This document shows, piece after piece, positions 28,301 to 36,657 of a stretch of DNA of 63,585 nt (its first letter is position 1; every line of letters starts with the position of its first letter). The stretch is from an uncultured Clostridia bacterium. Its GTDB lineage: Bacteria; Bacillota; Clostridia; Lachnospirales; Anaerotignaceae. The position numbers were made by a program, and so were the translations under genes. The notes under the pieces are model-generated. The model was not told where the DNA came from and did no database searches. It worked only from the letters and a program-made list of their open reading frames with translations. Where the stretch lies: contig CALWEX010000007.1 in assembly GCA_944377425.1 (NCBI GenBank), positions 1-63,585 on the forward strand, written 5' to 3'.

Positions 28301-29892
28301 AGGCCAGACTTGAGGAGCTTGTTGCTACTGGTATAACTCAAATGTCAGGTGATAAAAAAGCATATTACATGGCCGCAACTACTGATGACTTAATAGAGGC
28401 TTTAATCCAAAGTGATAGAGCAGAAGCTTTAAAACTATTGATTAAAAGAAAAAAAGAAGAAAATAAAAATAGCAAAAATAAAAAATGGGTATATGACTCC
28501 ATTAAAAGTGAATTAACCATTGATGACCTTATTGAATACGAAAGAAAACGCATAGCAAATCTTGAAGGTAAAAAGTTTGCAGCTAATAAAAAGCAAAAAC
28601 ACCAAGCAAGGCTTAACTTTTTGGAGATGAAAAAGAACGAAGCCGAAGTGTTGCGTGCGGCAGACCCGCAAAATAACTCTGAACAAGCAGAAAAAATATT
28701 ATATAATGCTATTCAACAGTATTTTAGTTTTGATAATACAGCTGGAGCAGCAGGTTTTTTGGATAATGTAATTGAGCTTGCCGAAAAAGGCGACTCATCG
28801 GTTCAAAGGTTATTCAGAAGTGAACAATGGGTACCTGATGAAAGCAAAGATATTAAAGCTCTGCGAAAATCAGATGGCAGCGTATATGAACAATTAAGGG
28901 CATATGGCAGAAAAAATGGCACTGAAATAGACCATGACAAAAATAAGGATATTTTAAAAGCTTACTTAAAATCAAAAGGTCAAAGAGCATATACAGCTGA
29001 AGACTTGGACAGATACTATACATACCAAATTCACAGGGCAGCAGCGGCAGATTTTGGGTCAAATACCAAAGCAGACCATGTTGCTGTTTTGAACGCTATT
29101 GAAAAAATAAACGACTATCCAGAGATGCTTAAAGTGTATAAAAGTATGGGCAGAGGCAGCTCATTTTTGAAGCATGAGCAGAAGGAAGCCGGCAGTTGGG
29201 TTACGCCTGATATGATTTTAGGGTATGAAAGAAACAGAATGCAGAGCATTTATCAAAAACATTATGACCGTATTGAGGCTCTTAAGGCAGCTGAAACTGG
29301 AACAGATGAAGAAAAAGCCCAAGCGGCTAAAGAATACGCTGAAACAGCAAAGAGATTTGATAAAATAGGCAGTGATATCAGCCTTCAAATTTCACTTAAC
29401 GACATTATAGCAGCAGAAGAGCTGAAGCAGTCGGTTAAAATGTCAATCCACGATAGACGTATTGAGGAGCTTATTTCAACAGACGAAAACTTAACTGATG
29501 AGGATAAAATTCGTGCATATGATGGTACTCGTTTTGAGCCAGCCAAAGAAGATGTTGAAAGGATATATAATGAGCTTTATTCTAAAATAACTTTTGACCC
29601 TAAGTCTATGGCAGAAGAATTGACTTCTTATGAAACAAAAGAAAAAGAAAATCAGGAAGATATGCAAAAAAAGTGGAAACAGCTGGAAACAGATACATTA
29701 GATAGGATTATGCTTTTGGCTCAGCAGTCGGAGCAGTGTTTGAAAGTTATACATGATACAGAAAATGTTATAAATAACCCAAGTTCTGTATTTGCTAGTG
29801 AAGAAAGCACAAATGAATATATTGAAAATGTACTTGATAAAACACAAAATGATATTAAGAGTATTCCTGAGGTAATTAAAGACACTGAATAA
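25318..29892 (+). CDS. giant CIS-associated protein with recurring helical motifs
   Basis: About 1524 residues; ATG 25318 lies seven bases after CAGGAGGG. Residues ~1-400 are beta-rich with acidic linkers. Residues ~440-600 are glycine-rich amphipathic strands (GASVGYKVRGSV, GSAYAGLKAGITAG). Residues ~660-1524 are charged and helical. A motif of the form T-x-D/E-x-L-x-x-Y-E-x-x-R recurs near residues 805, 868, 1065, 1224 and 1294, each followed by a helix with a basic patch. There is no signal peptide, membrane helix or toxin motif that I can name. It follows the ATPase directly and precedes a chaperone-like YbjN protein. It could be a large cargo/effector or an internal particle component; I cannot decide which. 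Confidence 0.75.
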   Translation: MAKTLTNELEKNKPTVSAIELALARREAEDGIDSMEFETDSELMGQENEMLYQFIRNRNLTRNSNKVFFKINNRPILGAKGQQVKGGAIPLFAGAAIDLSSLNAIGDKKFLKPPEASGKGGILAIMPQKFNQGLTLPFNNIKLKENFIDGDILLNNRSGFHGSHIRLTAEKIHVTMDKAEFVNPRLVYTKKDEESSVPVPEDVYVDGSGITPKLLTNYLRLKAPEEVVTDTTAQEETPDEVLEKELEYKAPDRVLFMAPGGRFRSKLKGTKLGWYDSFSVERKNGGLVAIIVVKGKKNEIDISETDVEHKYTADSLTVELEDKIGILNGILGLAGFDKAENDTNEICYRDLEITEDGIFFGSIRDSRLGVDIGDDWEFKIGNTTEFEFSNLIIGKDDDDGDSYFDLATTVLKYFNIIKDDPDEEGESEEEAEDENNKFNYSVTFLTFPVIPGLVSVDAKFNAGASVGYKVRGSVNNIAGALKNQQSETFGLDLGAAITGSAYAGLKAGITAGPSFLMNVSANIGAKIALTGGENNNVLSAGVHTEFKKGRKGMPHFEKIEFDALGELRLRALVEGSIDAQILGWEKTLCSYTFKDWELAAIAAEIKATKQNGQKWQAEANMSYRALAGKVKGGLESGDDLEKMFEKKEASYGKKAFDASQSSFEDAKNILMAYHDKSQPMFVNLKDVGSGFLNMNDAIRDIQRRFYVQLRDNENAIALQMQEVEDLKKDKDYKKVGDKIQSKINRHSGNIAKIAQSLEKIQQSSTNSVIPTSTPSTNLMDAYVAGGGNQQGFYAYLKEKAKRQAVTVDSLISYEVSRRNELTRKSNERIEQMRAFAKSLGVSESDTTKGSQLLNKYKSLGGKAINKAAFTDISALRKYEEERLREKSANVNSFAADKYHSHLDRINELSAQFPEIVKNGSNVPNAQFYKYYVDVLGARHFKNILDTYSNRERLLAYERSILSQKLISDEDGKNAFEKRGEIRELQTLGVRDKIQQARLEELVATGITQMSGDKKAYYMAATTDDLIEALIQSDRAEALKLLIKRKKEENKNSKNKKWVYDSIKSELTIDDLIEYERKRIANLEGKKFAANKKQKHQARLNFLEMKKNEAEVLRAADPQNNSEQAEKILYNAIQQYFSFDNTAGAAGFLDNVIELAEKGDSSVQRLFRSEQWVPDESKDIKALRKSDGSVYEQLRAYGRKNGTEIDHDKNKDILKAYLKSKGQRAYTAEDLDRYYTYQIHRAAAADFGSNTKADHVAVLNAIEKINDYPEMLKVYKSMGRGSSFLKHEQKEAGSWVTPDMILGYERNRMQSIYQKHYDRIEALKAAETGTDEEKAQAAKEYAETAKRFDKIGSDISLQISLNDIIAAEELKQSVKMSIHDRRIEELISTDENLTDEDKIRAYDGTRFEPAKEDVERIYNELYSKITFDPKSMAEELTSYETKEKENQEDMQKKWKQLETDTLDRIMLLAQQSEQCLKVIHDTENVINNPSSVFASEESTNEYIENVLDKTQNDIKSIPEVIKDTE

Positions 29893-29916
29893 TAACTATG
29901 AAACGGAGGAATTGCA

Positions 29917-30333
29917 ATGACCGTTCGTGATGGATTTTTGGCATTTGCTGAAAAATATAACCTGCCTTTGCATGAGAAAAACGAAAACGGAAGCAATATT
30001 TTATCTTTTTATATAAGTGGTGAAAAGGGAAAGTATAATGCTTTTGCCATGTGTATGGAAGATGAAAGAATGTTGGCTTTTTTTGTTGACTGCAATATAC
30101 GTGTTGAAGCACAGAACAGGGGACTTATAAGTGAGTATTTAATGAAAATAAATTATCAGCTTAAAACAGGAAGTTTCCAAATGGACCCAAATACAGGTGA
30201 TATAACTGTGCGTACATGCCAATATATATATGGCAGTGATGATGAGCAGAAGGCTTTAATAGAACAAATAGTACTGTTTTCTGGTATGATTGCTGATAAC
30301 TACTGCCATGATATTATAAAACAGCTGCCGTAA
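29917..30333 (+). CDS. YbjN-domain protein, possible chaperone
   Basis: 138 residues with an alpha/beta pattern like the YbjN / type III secretion chaperone-like fold: an N-terminal helix (DGFLAFAEKY), strands around NILSFYISGE and MLAFFVDCNI, a middle helix (GLISEYLMKINYQL), then GSFQMDPNTGDITVRTCQYI and a C-terminal helix. Such domains often act as small chaperones or adaptors. It is the last gene before the terminator and directly follows the 1524-residue gene, the usual place of a dedicated chaperone for a large secreted substrate. The CGGAGG site is well placed. The family call is moderate; the role is inferred. Confidence 0.75.
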   Translation: MTVRDGFLAFAEKYNLPLHEKNENGSNILSFYISGEKGKYNAFAMCMEDERMLAFFVDCNIRVEAQNRGLISEYLMKINYQLKTGSFQMDPNTGDITVRTCQYIYGSDDEQKALIEQIVLFSGMIADNYCHDIIKQLP

Positions 30334-30366
30334 TAAAAAATACTAATCTTATAAAGTTATAATAAT

Positions 30367-30398
30367 AAAGACAGAGCCGAAAAATAGGCTCTGTCTTT
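30367..30398 (+). terminator. strong terminator closing the CIS cluster
   Basis: A perfect 12-bp stem (AAAGACAGAGCC / GGCTCTGTCTTT) with an 8-base loop, flanked by A and T runs on both sides. It should act in both directions, ending the CIS operon on the + strand and the metallopeptidase gene on the - strand. Confidence 0.9.
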
Positions 30399-30424
30399 TA
30401 AATATAGATTTTATTTAATTCTAA

Positions 30425-33400
30425 TTACCAAATTTTAACTCTTTTTTCAGGAGAAATATACATTCCATCTTTTTCTGTAATACCGAAAGTATTATAAAAC
30501 TCGTTGGAGTTTGAAAGCAACGGATTTATTCTTGTTCTGCCAAAAGAATGAACATCGTTATTTGAAACGTATTCAGCAAATTCTCTTGTTGTTGCAAAAG
30601 AGAACATTCTTGCAAGACTATAAAAAAGCTCTTCATAGTTAGGGTCTTCAGATTTTGAAGCTATTTCAAGTACACATGAAAGTGCACCTTGGTCGGCTAC
30701 ATTTTCACTAAGTGTAAGAGTTCCGTTTATAGCTATTCCTGGAGCGTATTCGTATCCGTCGTAAAGCTTGGCCATTTTATTGCATAATTCAACAAAAGAT
30801 GCATAATCTTCTTCAGTCCACCAATTAGCTGCGTTACCGTTTTCGTCATACTTAGCGCCGTTGTTATCAAAAGCATGAGTTATTTCGTGAGCAATTGTAA
30901 TTCCAACTGAGCCAAGATTATATTCATATGATTTTTCCGGGTCATATATCGGTTTTTGTAAAAATGCTGCCGGGAATGTAATGTCGTTATAAGACGGTGT
31001 ATAAAACGCATTTACTGTAAAAACAGGAGTTGCCCATTGAGTTTTATCAATAGGTTTGCCTTGGTTGGCTACCATATTGTCTTTAGATGCTTTTAGTAAA
31101 GCTACTTTATTTGAAAAATATGAGCCGCCTTCTTCTACAGATTTAATTTCTACATCGTCTACTATAGATTTCCAAGTATCAGGATATCCAACTTTAATAC
31201 CCATTGTATCAAGTTTCTTTAAAGCCTGTTCTTTTGTTTCATCGCTCATCCAGTCAAGGTTTTTAATACGGTCTTTATAAACGGCTATTATGTCTTCTAC
31301 CATTTTTGTCACATCAGCTTTTGCCTCAGGTGAAAAATATTTTTCGGCGTAAATTTTTCCTACATACTGGCTTAAATTGTTCTGTACTGCTAAATTTGCC
31401 ATTTCTTCAATGGTATATGAGCCGTCAATACCATAAAAATCAGAATTGAACTGATTCATTAAATCAATAAAGTCCTGACTTAAATAACCACAAAAATCAT
31501 TGAATAATTCTAATTTTGCTTTAGCTTTTAATACATCAATATTGCTGTCGTTAAAAAGCTTTGCGTATTCCTTAGTAATTTCTACATCAGGTATAATAAA
31601 TTTATCTTCTTTTTTAAGACCAGTTGCGCTAAGGACTTTTTCCATATCAACATTTGGGAATAAAGCTGCTATCTCATCAAATGTAAATGCGTTGTTTATT
31701 TGGTCAACATCGCTTTGGGCTTCAGGTGAAAGCTGTTTGTCAGCAAGCTGTTTGTCAAATTCATAAATTTCTTCAGCTGTTACATTGCTTTTATCATCTA
31801 AAAGAGCAAGTCGGTCTGTTATAAAATCAAAATAAAGCTGTTTAGTAGTTTCATCTGTGTTTGAATAAAAAGCTTTATCCATATCCGGAGTGGATATGCT
31901 AAAAAATAAGTTTGTTTTTGTAGAGTCTGTGAAATCAACTGATAAAAAGAAATCCATAAATGAATATGTGCCGGTTTCTTCTTTTAAAACTGACTGCATT
32001 GAAATTAAATCATCTATATTTTCAGCACTGTCAATTAAATCAATATAAGGTTTTAAAGGCTCATATCCGGCTTTGTTTCGGCCGTCCATATCCATTACGG
32101 TTTCGTATAAATCAGCTATTTTCTGTTCTGGTGTGCCTTTTTCATGTGGTGAAGACAAAACCTCATTAATTATATCTTCTGTCTGCTCCATAACTGTGTC
32201 TGATAAGTCGTAAGTAAGACCGGATATTAAGCGTCCTGGTTTAATTTCACAGTTTTCAAGATATTCTTTATTTGCAGTAGAATAAAAATCGTCTTTTATA
32301 TTACTTCCGTAAAGAGTAAACATGCGGCTTATAAAAAGCTTCATTTGACCTATTGTAACATGTTCGTCAGGTGAAAATGTGCCTTCTGATGTGCCTGCTA
32401 CTATTCCGGCGTTAAATACATCTTCAAGCTCTTCTTTAGCCCAGTCAGGTATGTCTGTAAATTCTTCGGAAGGGTAGACTAAAATAGCGTTGGTGCCCGT
32501 AGGTACAGGAATTTCGCCAAAAGCGCGTTTTAACATAATAAGAGCTTCAGCTCTTGTTACAGGCTGTTCCTCGTGAAGCTGGCCGTTGTCATAGCCTTTA
32601 AGTATATCTGTTATTTCAACACCAGGGTTGTAGTCGTCAGCGGCTATAATAAGCATTTGGGCTACTTCACCACGAGTAGCTTCTTCATCATCTGATTTTT
32701 CTGTTACGGCTTCTGTATTTTCGATATTTTCTGTGCTTTCTGTATTTTCTTCTGGTGCAGATATGCCGCTTATATATGCAATAAGCGCCTGCTCGCATGT
32801 GCCATATTCTTTGTCAAGTGGTGCTGAGGCTAAAGCAGGGTAATCTTCGCTTTCGGATAAATAGTTGTTTATAGCAACAGTATATGTTTTGTTTTCATCA
32901 AGGGCTGTTTGACCTACTTTAGCAGAAACAATGCTGTTGTTTTGGTCTGTTTCAATTTCTATGCCGCTAAATTGTATGTAAGAACCGCTGTCATCAGGCC
33001 ACTGGTACTGGTATGGGTCTTCTCCTTTAAGTACTGCTTCTTTTTGAATGGAATATACTGCATCACATTCTTTGCCTATAGAAAGGGATTTATTTAATAT
33101 TTCTATTATTTCTTTACCTGTAAGTTTTTTGGTAACTAATACGTTGCCATAAGGAGAAATACTTATAATATCCTGATATGTAATTTCGCCTGAGTCTATG
33201 CCTGAGCGAATACCGCCAGCGTTTTCAAAAGCTATATCTGCACCTGTTTGAGCAATATAGCTTTCAGTTACTAATTTACCTATATCCTGCTGAGAAATCC
33301 TAATATCTTCCCATGAATATGGGTATGCTTGGCTGGCAGAGCCTATTGTTTGGGATAATATGCTTTGCTGACGGTTTTCAATTTGTGAAATTTCATTTTT

Positions 33401-34309
33401 AACAGATTCATTGCCTGTTTTGTCAGCAAGTGTTTCTATGTTGTAAACTGTTTCATCAATGGATGTTACCTGTTTTGTGTCAGCATCAACAGTTAAATCC
33501 ATAACACCAATATTATAGAAATAGTATCCTGCCTCTACAACAGGCACAAGCTTACCTTCGCTGTCAGGATAGCTTTCATCAAGCACAATATGCTCGTGGC
33601 CTGCAAATACGGCATCGATACCTTTTATGTTTGATACAAAGCCTTCACAATCACTTTGATGAGTAATTGCAATTACTATGTCGCATTTTTCTGTGTTTCT
33701 TAAATACTCTGCTGTTTCGGTAGCTTCTTTAGCTTCTTCTTGGAATTTTAATCCTTCTAAATTTTCAGAAGGGGTAGAAGAATAAAAAGCGTCATCGATT
33801 ACGCCTACAACGCCAACTTTTAATTTGCTTCCGTCATCGGCTGTAACTTCTTTTACTAAATAATCGCTATCAAAAAACTCAGTTCCGTCGGATTTTACAA
33901 CATTGGAAGCAAGTATTTTAAATCCGCCTATTTCCTCAAGCTCTTTTAACTGCTCTGCACCATAGCTCCAGTCATGATTGCCAGGGGTAACGGCGTCGTA
34001 GCCTGCTGCTTTCATAAGCTGAGCGATGCTTCGGCCTTGCTCTATTGTGGCAAAAGCCTGACCATGGAAACTATCGCCAACATCAAGAACTAAGTCGGCA
34101 CCTTCGTTATCGATAATTTCTTTTAATACAGAAAAACCAAGAGTTCCGTTCTCTGTTTCAGTATAGTATCCATGAATATCGTTTGTGTGAACAATTTGTA
34201 TAGTTGCTGTTTTTTCTTGAGCAAAAGCACTAAATGTTAAGGCTGACATGCTTATAGAAAGCGACAGTACAACAGATATACTTCTGCGCAGAAAATTTTT
34301 GTTTAACAT
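30425..34309 (-). CDS. secreted 5'-nucleotidase + SLH + M13 metallopeptidase fusion
   Basis: 1294 residues with a signal peptide (cleavage likely after AFA, residue 30). Residues ~36-520 are a UshA-like 5'-nucleotidase: HTNDIHG at 41-47, GDSFHG, GNHDWSYG, GHEH, and a C-terminal substrate domain with SPYGNVLV. Residues ~545-670 hold two or three SLH motifs (TRGEVAQMLIIA, VTRAEALIMLKRAF, TFSPDEHVTIGQMK). Residues ~680-1294 are a neprilysin-type M13 peptidase: DDFYSTANKEYL at its start, zinc motif HEITH at 1141-1145 and SENVADQG for the third ligand. All key residues for both enzymes are present. It should sit on the cell wall through the SLH part. SLH domains placed in the middle, between two hydrolases, are unusual. 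GGGAGG precedes the start. Confidence 0.9.
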   Translation of the reverse strand: MLNKNFLRRSISVVLSLSISMSALTFSAFAQEKTATIQIVHTNDIHGYYTETENGTLGFSVLKEIIDNEGADLVLDVGDSFHGQAFATIEQGRSIAQLMKAAGYDAVTPGNHDWSYGAEQLKELEEIGGFKILASNVVKSDGTEFFDSDYLVKEVTADDGSKLKVGVVGVIDDAFYSSTPSENLEGLKFQEEAKEATETAEYLRNTEKCDIVIAITHQSDCEGFVSNIKGIDAVFAGHEHIVLDESYPDSEGKLVPVVEAGYYFYNIGVMDLTVDADTKQVTSIDETVYNIETLADKTGNESVKNEISQIENRQQSILSQTIGSASQAYPYSWEDIRISQQDIGKLVTESYIAQTGADIAFENAGGIRSGIDSGEITYQDIISISPYGNVLVTKKLTGKEIIEILNKSLSIGKECDAVYSIQKEAVLKGEDPYQYQWPDDSGSYIQFSGIEIETDQNNSIVSAKVGQTALDENKTYTVAINNYLSESEDYPALASAPLDKEYGTCEQALIAYISGISAPEENTESTENIENTEAVTEKSDDEEATRGEVAQMLIIAADDYNPGVEITDILKGYDNGQLHEEQPVTRAEALIMLKRAFGEIPVPTGTNAILVYPSEEFTDIPDWAKEELEDVFNAGIVAGTSEGTFSPDEHVTIGQMKLFISRMFTLYGSNIKDDFYSTANKEYLENCEIKPGRLISGLTYDLSDTVMEQTEDIINEVLSSPHEKGTPEQKIADLYETVMDMDGRNKAGYEPLKPYIDLIDSAENIDDLISMQSVLKEETGTYSFMDFFLSVDFTDSTKTNLFFSISTPDMDKAFYSNTDETTKQLYFDFITDRLALLDDKSNVTAEEIYEFDKQLADKQLSPEAQSDVDQINNAFTFDEIAALFPNVDMEKVLSATGLKKEDKFIIPDVEITKEYAKLFNDSNIDVLKAKAKLELFNDFCGYLSQDFIDLMNQFNSDFYGIDGSYTIEEMANLAVQNNLSQYVGKIYAEKYFSPEAKADVTKMVEDIIAVYKDRIKNLDWMSDETKEQALKKLDTMGIKVGYPDTWKSIVDDVEIKSVEEGGSYFSNKVALLKASKDNMVANQGKPIDKTQWATPVFTVNAFYTPSYNDITFPAAFLQKPIYDPEKSYEYNLGSVGITIAHEITHAFDNNGAKYDENGNAANWWTEEDYASFVELCNKMAKLYDGYEYAPGIAINGTLTLSENVADQGALSCVLEIASKSEDPNYEELFYSLARMFSFATTREFAEYVSNNDVHSFGRTRINPLLSNSNEFYNTFGITEKDGMYISPEKRVKIW

Positions 34310-34545
34310 GTTTTTCCTCCCTTAAAATTTTAGTTTCATAACTTGTTTTATATACACATGCTTTATTATACAGAATATACAATACATCAGTCAATTTTTA
34401 TTATAAAAATAAGCCCTCTAAAATCAAAACCAACAAAAGAATTAATAGTAAAAATTAAACAATACAATTCATTAAATTTATTTTTAAACACACAGGAAGT
34501 TTTTTGTTGTATTATGTTTAATGAAAATATACAGGAGGTAATAAA

Positions 34546-35448
34546 ATGGAATTTAAACAACTGGAATTTTTTCTTATGTGTGTTGAATGTGGAAGCTTTG
34601 GAAAAGCGGCAGAACGCTTATATACTACTCAGCCCAATGTAAGCAGGGTAATATATGCTCTTGAAAGTGAACTTGGCAATAAAATATTTGAAAGAACAAG
34701 CAGAGGCCTTAGGCTTACAGATTACGGAAAATCAATATATAATTACGCTCTTAATGCTGTTAAAAATACAAACCTGATATTAGAAACAGACAGCAGCAAT
34801 ACTAAAAAAGCGCTATATGTTTCTACATATCAAAGCCACAGTTTGGCAATGCTCATTACAGATATTTATAAAGCGAACAATATAAGCATTGAGCATAGGC
34901 TGGGCAATGTGGAAGAAATAATTTCTCATGTTGAGCAGGGTATTTCAGAAATAGGAATTATATGTATTTCAAACAGGATTTCAAATGCTTTCTTTAATAA
35001 AATTAATAAAAAAAATATAGTTTTTGTGCCTATAGCAAAGCTTAGGGCCTGTATTTATATGGGGAAGGAAAACCCTTATTTCAATAGAGAATATGTGGAG
35101 CTTGAAGAAATTTCAAATTTTAAATATGTAAAAAGAATTAACGACTTTTTTTCTATTGAGGATGAATTTAGGCACCTTAGTTTAGGCATTTTAGAGCCAG
35201 AAAATATTAAGTTTGATGTTACAACAAATAGTGAGCATTTGGCTATGAGCTTACTTATGAATACTGACATTGTTGATGTAGGTATTGATTTTGATTATCC
35301 TAAACATGATGAAAGAAAAATTAAGAAACTTCCTATTAAAGGCGGAGATACTTTGTTGACCATTGGTTATATTATTGAAAATGGCCGAGCATTATCTGAA
35401 TATGCCGATATTCTTGTTAAGTGTATAAAGCAGTGTGTTCAGTCATAA
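34546..35448 (+). CDS. LysR-family transcriptional regulator
   Basis: 300 residues. The N-terminal winged helix-turn-helix (residues 1-60, FLMCVECGSFGKAAERLYTT, then QPNVSRVIYALESELG and LFER-like IFERTSRG) is canonical, followed by a substrate-binding domain. ACAGGAGG stands just before the ATG. It is read in the same direction as the threonine-lyase gene 100 bases downstream, which has its own promoter, so that amino-acid catabolism group is the likely target. The effector is unknown. Confidence 0.92.
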   Translation: MEFKQLEFFLMCVECGSFGKAAERLYTTQPNVSRVIYALESELGNKIFERTSRGLRLTDYGKSIYNYALNAVKNTNLILETDSSNTKKALYVSTYQSHSLAMLITDIYKANNISIEHRLGNVEEIISHVEQGISEIGIICISNRISNAFFNKINKKNIVFVPIAKLRACIYMGKENPYFNREYVELEEISNFKYVKRINDFFSIEDEFRHLSLGILEPENIKFDVTTNSEHLAMSLLMNTDIVDVGIDFDYPKHDERKIKKLPIKGGDTLLTIGYIIENGRALSEYADILVKCIKQCVQS

Positions 35449-35483
35449 TAACACGGTATGACTTTGCAATAATATATCCGCAT

Positions 35484-35512
35484 TTGTTGTTTTGTTCTAT
35501 GTAAAATATAAT
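35484..35512 (+). promoter_or_regulatory. promoter of the threonine-lyase-type gene
   Basis: TTGTTG, 17-base spacer, TATAAT, ending 35 bases before the chosen ATG at 35548. Confidence 0.65.
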
Positions 35513-35547
35513 ATTATTAAGAATAAAAAAGTTTGGAGGGATTTTAC

Positions 35548-36537
35548 ATGGAGAAAACAACAGTAACGTTGCAGGACATACGTGAAGCAGCAAAACGTAT
35601 AAAGCCTTATGTTATTAGGACACCTCTTTTAAGAGAAAAAACAATGGACAAAATTCTTGGCTGTAAAGTATATGTAAAGCCGGAAATGCTTCAGGTAACA
35701 GGCGCTTTTAAAATGAGAGGCGCTATGAATAAAATTCTTTCTTTAACTCAGGAAGAAAGAGATAGAGGCATAATTTGCAGTTCTTCTGGAAACCACAGCC
35801 AAGCCTGCGCTCTTGCTGGTCAGATAACCGGAACACATGTTGTAGTTGTACTTCCTGAAGATGCCCCCAAAATTAAAATAGAAAAGTCAAAAGCTTTGGA
35901 AGCTGAAGTTGTGCTGGGACCAAGACTTTACGATGCAAGATGGGAAATGGTAGAAAAAATACAAAAAGAGCATGGCTATACAGTTGCTCATGGGTTTGAG
36001 GATTATATGGTAATGGCTGGGCAAGGCACTATTGGTCTTGAAATACTTGAGGATTTGCCGTATATAGATACTGTTTTTGTTCCTGTTGGCGGTGGCGGAC
36101 TTATAGCAGGTGTTTCTACAGCTATAAAAGAGATTAATCCTAAAGTTCGTGTAATTGGTGTTCAGGCAAAAGCCAGCGATGGTTATGTACAAAGCCGTAA
36201 GGCAGGTCGTAGAGTAGAAGTAGAAAGTTTTCCAAGTTTAGCTGATGGTTTGGGATGTTGGAAACCTGGAAAAAATCCTTATCCTATATGTGAAAAATAT
36301 GTTGATGAATTTGTATCCGTTACAGAAGATGATATTAAAAAAGCAGTTAAAATTGTGGCTAATGAAGCAAAGCTTATTGCGGAGCCGTCATCATGTGTAG
36401 GTGTCGCTGCAATACTTGGAAAAGAAGTTAAAGTAAAAGAAAATGAAAGAGTAGCTTTTGTGCTTACTTCGGGAAACTGGGATATAGACATGATTGGCAA
36501 AATATTAAATGACGAAGAAGTAGAAGCAAGAAAATAA
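35548..36537 (+). CDS. threonine ammonia-lyase family enzyme (PLP)
   Basis: About 329 residues, the length of the catabolic (TdcB) or EutB/BhcB group without an ACT regulatory domain. PLP Lys lies in VTGAFKMRGA, the substrate loop is SSSGNHSQA, and the phosphate-binding loop is VGGGGLIAG. This fold-type II enzyme deaminates threonine or serine to the 2-oxo acid plus ammonia. The neighbouring ornithine-cyclodeaminase-type gene recalls the EutB-EutC pair of ectoine breakdown and the BhcB-BhcD pair of hydroxyaspartate metabolism, so the substrate may be a hydroxy-amino acid other than threonine. ATG 35548 is chosen because GGAGGG ends seven bases before it. Confidence 0.88.
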   Translation: MEKTTVTLQDIREAAKRIKPYVIRTPLLREKTMDKILGCKVYVKPEMLQVTGAFKMRGAMNKILSLTQEERDRGIICSSSGNHSQACALAGQITGTHVVVVLPEDAPKIKIEKSKALEAEVVLGPRLYDARWEMVEKIQKEHGYTVAHGFEDYMVMAGQGTIGLEILEDLPYIDTVFVPVGGGGLIAGVSTAIKEINPKVRVIGVQAKASDGYVQSRKAGRRVEVESFPSLADGLGCWKPGKNPYPICEKYVDEFVSVTEDDIKKAVKIVANEAKLIAEPSSCVGVAAILGKEVKVKENERVAFVLTSGNWDIDMIGKILNDEEVEARK

Positions 36538-36596
36538 TATCTTTTATAATTAAATAATTTAAGTTTACTTAAACTTTAATTATGGCTAAAAGATAT
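36538..36596 (+). repeat. large imperfect inverted repeat after the threonine-lyase gene
   Basis: Outer arms TATCTTTTA / TAAAAGATA enclose TAATTAAA / TTTAATTA and an inner AAGTTTACTTAAACTT. The transcript could fold into a long AT-rich hairpin, possibly a terminator or processing site. A similar arm sequence occurs after the symporter pseudogene (39420). Confidence 0.5.
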
Positions 36597-36657
36597 TAAA
36601 CCCAACATTTTGTTAATGTTAAATTACTATAATCATATATGAAAGATGGTGTTTAAA

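Larger units (their letters stand above)
2..30333 (+). other. contractile injection system gene cluster (right-hand part)
   Basis: Nineteen consecutive + strand genes with gaps of 0-75 bases, closed by a terminator at 30367. Family marks seen in the proteins are a LysM adaptor, gp27-like hub, gp5-like spike, gp25, two BaseplateJ proteins, a tail-protein-I domain, DUF4255, DUF4280 (PAAR-like) and a Pvc15-like AAA+ ATPase. DUF4255 together with the Pvc15-type ATPase is the established signature of non-phage contractile injection systems. Sheath and tube genes are absent and probably lie left of base 1. There are no capsid, portal, terminase or integrase genes, so a prophage is unlikely. At least four encoded proteins have membrane segments, which suggests a membrane-attached particle rather than a freely released one; that is inference. 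Confidence 0.9.

Noticed and set aside
2..30333. Prophage interpretation of the tail-like genes
   Set aside because: DUF4255, DUF4280 and the Pvc15-like ATPase mark non-phage systems, and there is no capsid, portal, terminase, lysis or integrase gene in 30 kb.
34343..34642. 99-codon + strand frame before the LysR gene
   Set aside because: It overlaps the start of the LysR gene in another frame, has no ribosome site and no recognisable pattern.
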